Shown here one piece after another: positions 52,336 to 61,656 of a DNA stretch of 64,000 bases. The translations under genes and the position numbers were made by a program. The stretch spans positions 5,835,501 to 5,899,500 of the forward strand of contig NC_135245.1 of assembly GCF_947623445.1 (NCBI RefSeq). The letters run 5' to 3'. Source of the DNA: Clavelina lepadiformis (Eukaryota > Chordata > Ascidiacea > Aplousobranchia > Clavelinidae). Below the pieces are notes generated by a model, which searched no databases, was not told the origin of the DNA, and was given only the letters and a program-made list of their open reading frames with translations. How positions within the stretch are numbered: position 1 is the first letter of the stretch; every line of letters begins with the position of its first letter.

Positions 52336-52436
52336 TCAGAGTATGGCGGTTTTCGCCGAGATCTAAGGTGTGCAGAAGCAAAATTCCGTTGTGCAAGAAA
52401 GTAGGTGGTGTGCAATTCGATTCGTGGCTAGGAATT
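52336..52436. repeat. Dispersed repeat, copy 2
   Basis: Contains GGTTTTCGCCGAGATC and GCAGAAGCAAAATTCCG, colinear with 25566-25655. Class is not determined. Confidence 0.55.
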
Positions 52437-53612
52437 CACATTCTAGAATAACCAACCCTGAAGAACTGAATCTCAAAAGATGCAAATATAATTTTTTTTT
52501 TGGATCTTATAGGAACCGGTTTAATTTCATGATTGAAGTTTTTTATTTGCACGTGCAGCAGATGTTGTTGTCGATTGTTATTTCACATTCCAATACTATG
52601 TGATGAGTGCGTTAATCATCATAAATTAAACCTTGTGTCATGTCAATTTGACGATTGTAAACTTGCTTGAAACAAAATAATTTTGTCAACTTATTGCAGG
52701 TTCAAAACAAAAGCTTTTAACTTTTATCTTGTTCTAGAGAAGGATTCGAAATTCTAGATTAGGAATAAACTATTCTAGAATAGTCAGTTATTTTTTAATG
52801 TACATTCCTACTCGATTATTCATGGCTCAAAGCTGCCCAGCATTTGTGCACAATAGGGGAAGTTGCGGCTCTATACAATAGAAATCTGGAAAAAAATCAG
52901 TGTTTCCCACTTTTTTTTGGAGACAGCGGTTTGTCCTGGTTTGCAATGCAGTTTTGGAAAAGAATCTAGGGCGTGCTCTTTCCATACTATGCAGTCTCGC
53001 TTATGTAGTCTACTTAAGTAAAATCCGTCTACTTTGGCTACTTACTTAATAGTTAATAAGTAGTTTTGTTCATAGGCACTCCATAGTAACGTACTTGAGT
53101 ATTGCCTTAAGTTGTATTGCTTTAAGCAAACTCTTGGTAATTTGCGCTTTCAAAACCTCATATTTCAGATCGATAACTACTTTTCAAACGACTTCTTACT
53201 TGAGTAGTTTAAACTTTAAAGTATACTACTTTTAAGAAATTAAATTTTTAAACAGCAATACTTTCACTCGTAATGAAGCAGATTTTTCGGAAATTACAAT
53301 ACTACTACTTAACTAACTTAATGTTTGGCTTTGACCATCACTTTGACCGAAGAAATTTGCAAAGAAATACTTGAATAAACTGAAACATCCTTACAACAAC
53401 ACAATGTTTGTGATGGGTACGTTTGACTGTTCAGTAAAGTTGCTTCAGTATGATGTTTAATATTAAATGTGTTCCAGCTGCGCCGGTACACGTTTTCTGC
53501 TGAGTCAAAGCAAAAGTAATCTTTGGTCAAAATCACAATCAGAATAAGATTAATGATGTGACGTCGCAATGGGAGACAAATTTTCGTTTTGGCACAACTC
53601 TGGCAGTCAGTA
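52437..53612. other. Intergenic, left flank of the foldback element
   Basis: No supported feature. The segment 52990-53300 repeats ACTTACT/TACTTAAGTA words without clear period. Confidence 0.4.
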
Positions 53613-53621
53613 AACAAGGAA

Positions 53622-54510
53622 GGCACTGGGTAAAACCTGGACACGACGCAATCCGCGGATCGTCCATGGACGGTTGAAAATGGACGATTTTTGCGTAAGC
53701 GTCCATGGACGCTTTTACGCAAAAATGACGTTTTCCTTTAATCGTTCATGGACGGTTGTTGAAATAGGCTTAAATCAGTTCTTTTGCATCAAAGCGTCCA
53801 TGGGTGGTTTTTAGGATAAGTTTAAAGCAGTGTTTTCGAGATCGTCCATGGACGGTTGAAAATGGACGATTTTTGCGTAAGCGTCCATGGACGATTTTAG
53901 GAAAAGCTTAAATAGCGGATATGAGGAAAGCGTCCATGGACGGTTGTGGGATTAGGCTTAAAAAGCGTCCATGGACGATTTTAGGATAAGCTTAAATAGC
54001 GAGATGATGAAAATGTCCGTGGACAGTTATGGGATAGGCTTAAATAGTGGATATGATGTAGTGTCCATGGACTGTTTTGGGGTAGGCTTAAATAGTGGAT
54101 ATGATGTACCGGTAGTGTCCATGGACTGTTTTGGGATAGGCTTAAATAGCGAATATGATGAAGTATCCATGGACGGTTATGGGATAGGCTTAAATAGTGG
54201 ATATCATGAAGTATCCATGGACGGTTATGGGATAGGCTTAAATAGTGGATATGATGTCAGCATCCAGCAAGCATGGACAGTTTTGGGGTGATATGCAGAA
54301 ATGATGGGACATGCAAAGACGTCCATGGGTTTTGGGATAGACTTAAATGATGTATTTTGGATTAACGTCCATTTAAGGGTTTTGGGATCTAGGTTTAAAA
54401 TTAAATGATGGATATTGGAAAAACGTCCATGTACGGTTTTGGGTTAGGCTAAAGTGATACAGTTATAGGCATCTATAAGCTGGACACGAAACAATCCATG
54501 GACTGTTGAA
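53622..54510 (+). repeat. Left foldback arm: tandem units with the palindrome CGTCCATGGACG
   Basis: The outer part has units built on CGTCCATGGACG joined by TTGAAAATGGACGATTTTTG. The inner part changes to a roughly 48-bp unit (GTCCATGGACGGTTATGGGA then TAGGCTTAAATAGTGGATAT, then GATGAA). Units degrade towards the centre. Since 48 is divisible by three, the array stays open as a repetitive peptide (SMDGYGIGLNSGYDEV). I read this as a by-product of the repeat and not a gene. Confidence 0.85.
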
Positions 54511-54649
54511 AATTTTGAGTAATTATTTCGTGGCATGACCAACTTTTTTATTTATATGTCTTTACTGTAAATTGTTGTTATTATTCTGATTTAGATATAA
54601 CATTACTGATCTCAATACATATTACTCTGATATTGTAAGTGTATTTTAG

Positions 54650-55069
54650 ATCATTTTTACGTGCTAATGGCAAATGTTTTTGTGGCACTTGGGATAAATG
54701 TATGTTTCAGCATAGCAAACATGAAAGGCAACAAGACAGTTCGAATTGTGGCTCACTTGCTTTAAAGGTATTTTTAGAAAGGATGAATTTAAATTTGTGA
54801 AGATTAAGTATATATATAATCACTATTATCACTAATTCAAACTATTTGACATCACAATGTGTAATCGTGTATATTCCTAAAATCAAATTGGATTGTAAAA
54901 AATAGCTTTTCTATCAATAAGTGGCTTATTGCAGGAAGCTCAAAGAATCCTTAATGAAAGTTCTTCCGAGGAACAGATCGATACGGACAGCGAGTCCTGC
55001 AAAAAGTATCGCATGGACTTTGGCAATTTACTGCTTGATTCCACCGTTGAGAGGCTGTTGGGCTTTTAA
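54650..55069 (+). CDS. C-terminal part of a Ulp1/SENP-like (C48) cysteine protease inside the foldback element
   Basis: Two exons, 54650-54767 and 54935-55069, join in phase 0. Exon 1 ends KHERQQDSSNCGSLALK, and exon 2 reads EAQRILNESSSEE... to YRMDFGNLLLDSTVERLLGF with a TAA stop. The Gln-x4-Asn-Cys-Gly pattern, followed by a helix and a terminal RxxFGxLLLD helix, matches the end of Ulp1-type proteases, with the Gln of the oxyanion hole and the nucleophilic Cys. The expected upstream His and Asp exons are not present in the short space to the left arm, so the gene is truncated or its upstream exons lie elsewhere. Ulp1-type domains occur in several transposon groups, including some Mutator-like and Zisupton-type elements. 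Confidence 0.6.
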
Positions 55070-55388
55070 TTAGAACTGCAGTATTTGTAGCATGTTGTGA
55101 CCTTGTTGTTGTTTAAGGTCGTTGAAGTATACCACATAATTTTCCAGAAGAGCACTAAACCATACTTATGTATAAAGTTAATGTAAAAGAGATTTATAGG
55201 AAAACCACCAACATTTTTAACCTGACTTTAAACAGATTAACTATTTTGTTTGTTGTTGTATTTGTAACTGGCACATGGTTGGTCTTGAATTTGTTAACTA
55301 AATATTTTTAAAAACTGTATATATACTTCTGTTTTCACAACAAAGTATTTTAATGTAAAAATGCAGATAGATTTATTTCATTTTGCAG

Positions 55389-56664
55389 ACTATGATGTAT
55401 TGTTGAGTTTTTGCAATATATGCCACAATCAAGACCCATCTGAAATTGACCAGCAAAAGACAGAATGGGTAAACCTTGTTCATCATATAATATATTAACT
55501 TAGGCATATTTAACCATCATTGCATACAGTTTAGTAGGTATTATAAGTTGCAACTATTTTACCACTGTAGTAAAACTATTTCGAACTGGGCAGCGGCAGA
55601 TATCAGATTTTGGAGAAGTTTATTTTCAGTTTTACTGTGGTCTAGGCCAAATTTTGAACTTTTTACTTTTAGCTTGATACGTCAACAGGACCATGATAAT
55701 CTCTATCGTCGTTTCTTCGCATGACTTAAACCTGGCACTGATTCCTAATCATTCAATACTCTGGTTAACAAGCTAGCCTTTGTACAATTTTTTTTGTGAC
55801 ATATTTTTTATTGGTTTTTGCATCATATTGCCCAAATTTCAAACTTTTTGCCAGTTTAAATAAAAAGACCTAGCGTCGTTAATGCATTGCAACTGAGTAT
55901 CGAACACAAGCCATGCACAAAGTTTGCTCATTTGTTTCAGATGTTACTCTATGTTTCTACATTCAGATAATAAATGTCTACGAGCACACAGGTCCAGCAG
56001 TGCATAGTTTTATTTTTGTATAATTCCTGTTCTACAACCAAAAATTGTGTACATAAAACCGTACATAAAAATTACTTAACTCAAACACAACTAGAAAATT
56101 TAAAATCACTTTTAAAATTCTAGTTGTTTTAATTTTGCACTCGTGGTTCCAAAACACTTATGAAAAAACTAAGTTAATGACTTGTGTTTTTTTTGATAGG
56201 TTGTTTTAACTTTATAGAACACCTATACCATGCTCAAGCATATGTGGGCAGTACTGCGGTACTATAGTACCGAATTACTTTTTTCAAGAAATTACAGTCA
56301 GTCCCGGTACTTTTCGTGTGATTAGTTAAAATTTAACAAGTTTATGTTCAAAAAACACATGTTAATTACTCCTTAATACCAATTGTAGCATCTGTTGATC
56401 TTTTTTAATCTAGAAGTGTCAAGCAAAATTGCGAACAAGTAACCTTTACCGCAGCAAATATTGCATTTGCTGCAGCATCTTTTACACGAAAAGTGCTGTC
56501 TGTTCACCTCTTTGCTTAAGAGATCACTTTACAGGATTTAATTGTCTATATTGTTTTTTCAGATTGAATGCAGTCTTTGTTGTCGATGGGTTCATCAGAA
56601 TTGTGTACCATTAATACAGTATTTGTCGCAGGAATATTTTTGCAGCACCTGCAAAAAAGAATAA
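55389..56664 (+). CDS. PHD-type zinc finger exons inside the foldback element
   Basis: Two exons, 55389-55468 and 56563-56664, are separated by a 1.1-kb GT-AG intron. Exon 1 gives FCNICHNQDPSEIDQQKTEW. Exon 2 gives IECSLCCRWVHQNCVPL and EYFCSTCKKE, then a stop. The ligands fit C-x2-C, C-x2-C, H-x2-C, C-x2-C, the C4HC3 PHD pattern, with the usual Trp before His (RWVHQNC). Exon 1 starts in phase 1, which does not match the phase of the upstream protease exon ending in a stop. It is therefore probably an alternative 3' end of the same gene or a separate gene fragment. Confidence 0.6.
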
Positions 56665-56956
56665 ATGGATTAATACAAATTTTTGTGTTTGACGCGAAAG
56701 TGAATATATTCAATTTTAAGCAATATATGACGAAATGAAATCGAGATTAGGTGTTACGATGCTCACAGTTATAGTAAAATATGTACAATTTAACACATTA
56801 AGCTTGAGTGATGATGAAAACAACTTAGTTAAAGTCTTTATATTCCCAATTAATTATATTCCTCCCCCGCGTTCACATTCAAATACTGAGTGAGTTTTTA
56901 CTGGATTGACGATGATGGTCACTTCTCTCCTGTCAGCTCATCTTATAACAAAAATC

Positions 56957-58119
56957 GTTCATGGATGCTTTTAAAGCCCATCTCAAAACAGTCCATGGAC
57001 ACTTCATCAAATCCACTATTTCAGCCTATGCCATAACTGTCCAAGGATACTTTCATCATATGCACTATTTAAGCTTATCCTAAAATCGTCCATGGCCGTT
57101 TTTTAAGCCTATCCCATAACCATCCATGGATACTTCATCATATCCACTATTTAAGCCTATCCCATAACCGTCCATGGATACTTCATCATATCCACTATTT
57201 AAGCCTATCCCATAACCGTCCATAGATACTTCATCATATTCGCTATTTAAGCTTTTCCTAAAATCGTCCATGGACGCTTTTTAAACCTATCCTAAAACAG
57301 TCCATGGACACTTCATCATATCCACTATTTAAGCCTATCCCATAACCGTCCATGGATACTTCATCATATCCACTATTTAAGCCTATCCCATAACCGTCCA
57401 TGGATACTTCATCATATCCACTATTTAAGCCTATCCCATTACCGTCCATGGATACTTCATCATATCCACTATTTAAGCCTATCCCATAACCGTCCATGGA
57501 TACTTCATCATATCCACTATTTAAGCCTATCCCATAATGGTCCATTGATACTTCATCATATTCGCTATTTAAGCTTTTCCTAAAATCGTCCATGGAGGCT
57601 TTTTAAACCTATCCTAAAACAGTCCATGGACACTTCATCATATCCACTATTTAAGCCTATCCCATAACCGTCCATGGATACTTCATCATATTCGCTATTT
57701 AAGCTTTTCCTAAAATCGTCCATGGACGCTTTTTAAGCCTATCTCAAAACAGTCCATGGACACTACATCATATCCACTATTTAAGCCTATCCCACAACCG
57801 TCAATCGACGATTTCCCCATATCCGCTATTTAAGCTTTTCCTAAAATCGTCCATGGACGCTTACGCAAAAATCGTCCATTTTCAACCGTCCATGGACGAT
57901 CTCGAAAACACTGCTTTAAACTTATCCTAAAAACTACCCATGGACGCTTTGTTAAAAAATAACTCATTTAAGCCTATTTCAACAACCGTCCATGGACGAC
58001 TAAGGGAAAACGTGGGTTTTGCGTGAAAGCGTCCATGGACGCTTACGCAAAAATCGTCCATTTTCAACCGTCCATGGACGATCCGCGGATTGCGTCGTGT
58101 CCAGGTTTTACCCGGTCCC
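56957..58119 (-). repeat. Right foldback arm: tandem units in inverted orientation
   Basis: Reverse-complement counterpart of the left arm. Between about 57000 and 57840 some fifteen units of about 48 bp (GTCCATGGATACTTCATCAT then ATCCACTATTTAAGCC, then TATCCCATAACC) are highly alike, with occasional variant units ending GCTTTTCCTAAAATC. The outer 230 bp carry the CGTCCATGGACG units and the terminus. This arm is about 1.16 kb against about 0.9 kb on the left, so copy number has diverged between arms. Confidence 0.85.
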
Positions 58120-58381
58120 AACAAGGAAGGCCGCCACTATTTCATCAGAAAAATAGTGCGTTCAAGGCCATTTCTCAGTTTTTTGTTAACCTAACTTTTA
58201 CAAAGTGACCGTATGTAAGTCACGCAACCTGTTGTTAAAGATCGGTTAGAGTCGATCGATCTGTTAGGTTAGGAGAATGGGCATGAAACACGTTGATTCT
58301 AGCTAGGCTATTTAAGGTTTTCTTGGAGTTAAATTTAGTTTAGAAGGTGGGTTTAACTTGGATTTAAGCCATAGTTTAAAT

Positions 58382-58678
58382 CAGTGGTTCTCAATTTGTC
58401 ATGGTTCGTGGCCCTCTTACAGTGACCTTCAAAATTCGTTGCCTCCTGCTCATCAATCAAAAATGTAGATTGTTGATTGCAAAACACTTTGTACTTCACT
58501 ATAGGCTAGGCCTAACATGAGCGCGTTTGCTGTATCCTTCGCCCGTTAAGTTTGCACAGCAAGCACAAAAACGTTAGGAACCTGTGTCCCGCTTTGTTAC
58601 GTCTTCCCCTACTATAGCTCATTAGTGAGGCAACTACTTATGCCCCCGGGGCCATTAGCTCCCGGTTGAGAACCCCTG
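58382..58678. repeat. hAT-type MITE, 297 bp
   Basis: The left end is CAGTGGTTCTCAATTTGTC and the right end on the reverse strand is CAGGGGTTCTCAACCGGGAG. The flanking octamers GTTTAAAT (58374-58381) and GTTTAAAG (58679-58686) match at seven of eight positions. CAGNGGTTCTCAA is a terminus widely shared by hAT elements. Confidence 0.8.
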
Positions 58679-58686
58679 GTTTAAAG

Positions 58687-59559
58687 CATGACAACTGCAC
58701 CCTCAAGATTTTTAATAGGCCTACTAATTTTAACTTTAATACCAAAGTTTTCCTTTTTTACCGTCAAAAAAAGAGGCTTTGTGTTTAGGCTAATGTTCAT
58801 TGCAGACTGCAAAATGCACCTAGTACACCATTTTGCATTCGATGCACCCTGATTTTAGCCAACCAGCACCCGCTCACCCCAATTATAGCCATCCTTCACC
58901 GCCGAGATCTTCTCGAAAAGTGCCATGCTTTCCAACTTGGGATCTAACAATGTTATGACATTTAGATTAGGTTAACAAGGAACTTTGAAAAATTGCTTCA
59001 AACACATGATTTTCTCCAGTAAAATAGTGACAGCCTAACTTTTTTGTTATTAATAAAATATATATAGGCTACTTATTACTTACATAAAATTCGTTCAGGT
59101 CCATTTATCTAATTTCAATTACAAAATTAAATCCAAAATAACTCGAATCAAAATTTTAAATGCTCATCCTCTAGGAGTCTAGGCCTAGTTCGCTTGGAAT
59201 TGCACCCATGTGAAATTGTGTCTACCTCACTTTCTCGAAAGCCGATTCCTATACATGGTCAATATCCCACATGAATGTATCGCAAAAGCTATGGAATTCA
59301 CCAAAATCCTGATAATATGCAACGCTTATTGTTGGGAGTATAAATTTATCCTTCGTATGTCAGTCTGGATGTTGTCATCAAGAGAAGAGCTTTTCGGGGA
59401 AGGGGGCAAGCCTCCACGAAATTGCACTTATGTGCAGTTTACATATTCATTTGATTATTGTTTATTTTTCTTAAGAAAGGATTGTCAAATAAGAATATTA
59501 TTTACCATTAAACCAGTTAAAAGAACAACGCACAACAAATTCTGCCTACGTGTGCATTG
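58687..59559. other. Intergenic, nothing recognised
   Basis: Contains an ORF of 116 codons at 59210-59560 with no recognisable domain, and no other signal. Confidence 0.35.
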
Positions 59560-61180
59560 ATTTCGATAACCATATGTATGTCTTGAAAAATTCTTTTTGA
59601 TTGAACATTCACTATATATGTTGAAGAGATCAGGGGAGCATACACAGCCTTGCCATACTCGTTTTTTGATGGATATTAAATTTGTTTCTATTGTTCATGT
59701 CCGTATTTTGCTCCTTGCTAGTAGTAAAGGTTTTATATCAGTCGCAAGTTCTTTTCCTCCAGGTTCATTTTGTTTAGTAATTCCAATAGCTTCAGATGTT
59801 TAACACGGTCAAAAGCCTTTTTGTAGTCTATAAAGCTTAGGTAAAGGTTTACTTGCATTTCAATGGCGCTCTTACAGATAGTTCTAAGCAAGAATATAAC
59901 ATTATTACGTGTTTCTCTGCCTGGCAAAAATTCGTACTTTTCTGTTGAGATTTCGGTGTGGAGTTTCCTCTCTCTTGATCGAAATAAAGCTACTTTTTAA
60001 ACAATTTTAATGACGTGGCTCATGAGACTGATGGTGTGAAAATGTTTACAATCGTTAGTTCCTAGTTTCTTAGGGATAATTATAAATATTGACTGTCACA
60101 GCGCTTCTGAAATCTTGCCGCTGTTGTAGATTAAGTTAGGCAGTTTGTGAAGTAAATCAATACATAAGTCTTTAAGGTCTTCAACTGCGATGTTGTCTGG
60201 CCCCACAGCTCTACTGTTACTAATGCTACACACGGCATTCCTGATTTTACTCAAAGTTATTTCTGGGCCAGATAATGGCTCTCTGAAGGAAAAAGGTTCA
60301 TTATTTGCCATTCTTAATGGAACATCTTGTTGAAGGTGAGCTCTAACTGTTGGCTGCCTAATACCTTATAATTCAATTTTTTCTTGTAAGATGTAACTTT
60401 GTATTTCTTCAACTTCTCTCTAATTTTAGCCACTACTGGAACATGGTTGCTATACCAGTCTGCTCCATGGTATGTCTTTGCATCAAGGACTGCATTTCTG
60501 AATCTTTTGTTAATGATGATGTAATCTATCTTGTTTTTATATTTTCCTCCTGGTGATTTCCATATATGTAAGCATCTGGCATGGTTGTTGAACCAAGTGT
60601 TGGTGATGGTCATGTTGTTTACTTCACACCAGTCATGCAGTAATTCTTCTCATTTCCTTCACTTCTGCTCATCCCTTGCCAACGCTTGCTCTGAAGTCGC
60701 CCATGAAAATGAGTAGCTCTCTTGAGCTGTATGTGGTTGTGGCTTCACATAATTAGTGATGAAAGTTTGTCATATCTGTTTCTGTGGAAATTTCTGTTGG
60801 AGCATCTTAGACTTGTATTACATTGTAGTGTACTTTTTGTCCTCCGAGTTTCAGCAGTAACATTCGGTCATATATTGCCCAATGTTTTTGGTAACATTTC
60901 GCTGATTTTTTTTCCATCACTGTTCCTATACCATGTTCATGTTTTTTGCTTCCTGATCAGATGATTTTGAAACTTTTCTTGTAAATTTGTCCTTGGTTTG
61001 TGCAGCGCATTTCAGCTATTCCCATTTATTCTGTCTTTTCTTGAGTAATGTTATCTAGCTTCCTTTTCTGGTAGAGACTGCATACATTTCATGTTGGGTT
61101 GGACTTTGATACCGACGAGTAGCTGATTGACAACCGAGTAGGACATGTTGGGCGTCATCACAAGTCCGTTGAGTTTGTGG
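59560..61180 (-). pseudogene. Decayed non-LTR retrotransposon (LINE), endonuclease and reverse transcriptase
   Basis: On the minus strand, in order: an endonuclease N-terminus at about 61080-60960 (KRKLDNITQEKTE, MGIAEMRCTNQGQ, HGIGTVM). The GDF motif FMGDFRASVGKG follows near 60690. The endonuclease C-terminus lies at 60613-60400 (WKSPGGKYKNKIDYIIINKR, GADWYSNHVPVVAKI). The RT start lies at about 60300-60150 (ISNSRAVGPDNIAVEDLK). The RT core lies at 59927-59733 (FIDYKKAFDRVKH). A late RT block lies at about 59720-59600 (VWQGCVCSPDLFNIYSE). Several frameshifts and stops separate the blocks, and the YxDD box is not seen. The order APE endonuclease then RT is that of Jockey/CR1/I-type or RTE-type LINEs. 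The clade is not decided. Confidence 0.8.
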
Positions 61181-61656
61181 TTGTAACATTTTCAGGTGAT
61201 CTCCAGTTTAATAGTGATATGCAAACAAAAACGTTTGACTTCTTAGTGCAGAATTTGACGACTTATGGCAAACTAGACCAGGGGGCACCAATACTGTGCC
61301 CATGGGCGCAGGAACCACACCAGTTTCCCACGGTTCATTTTTAAAAATAGCAATAAATTTTTTTTTAAATCTTCTACTTCTAAAAAAGCCGCATGTTACA
61401 TCACTCTTTTTGATCACAAGTGAAGTTTTTTCCTTTTATGTAACATGTGTAATTTTATACTATTATACATATTTAGCAGGTTTGTTTAAACGTCCATTTG
61501 CTTGCTAAGTGTTCTTACGAACACTTAACGGCCCTCAGGAAGTGTACTTAAGTATTCCTTTTTTATTGTGCTGATTTTGGTTTTGCGGCTGACACTTTGA
61601 AATATTGAAGACTACTGTCTTATTATATATACTTTTTATTTTTTTAGATCAGTGCA
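61181..61656. promoter_or_regulatory. 5' flank of the ZnT5 gene with an acceptor-like site
   Basis: A T-rich tract, TTTTTATTTTTTTAG, ends at 61647, nine bases before the ZnT5 ATG at 61657, and looks like a 3' splice site. It would fit either an upstream non-coding exon or spliced-leader trans-splicing. No other element is recognised. Confidence 0.4.

Larger units (their letters stand above)
53622..58119. mobile_element. 4.5-kb foldback-type transposon with tandem-repeat arms
   Basis: The outer ends are GGCACTGGGTAAAACCTGGA (left, 53622) and, on the reverse strand, GGGACCGGGTAAAACCTGGA (right, from 58119). They continue in near identity through CACGACGCAATCCGCGGATC. The 9-mer AACAAGGAA lies immediately outside both ends (53613-53621 and 58120-58128), a likely target duplication. 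Inside are two long inverted arms of tandem units (53622-54510 and 56957-58119). The central part of about 2.4 kb carries a Ulp1-like protease tail and a PHD finger. No transposase core (DDE) was recognised. Long TIRs made of tandem units with a 9-bp duplication recall Drosophila FB/NOF elements, which are Mutator-like. That assignment is inference. Confidence 0.8.

Noticed and set aside
53613-53624. 12-bp duplication (AACAAGGAAGGC) around the foldback element instead of 9 bp
   Set aside because: The extra GGC on the left is better explained as the start of the terminal repeat GGCACTGGG, matching GGGACCGGG at the other end. The extra match on the right is then coincidence.
53971-54291. 106-codon ORF of repeated SMDGYGIGLNSGYDEV-like units, with mirror ORFs at 57080-57593
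   Set aside because: The frame stays open only because the tandem unit is 48 bp. It follows the repeat exactly in both arms and has no conserved start or domain.
56957-58119. CRISPR-like array (regular repeats about 48 bp apart)
   Set aside because: Units are contiguous with no unique spacers, and the genome is eukaryotic.
60531-60964. Plus-strand ORFs in the LINE region
   Set aside because: They are antisense to recognisable endonuclease motifs on the minus strand.
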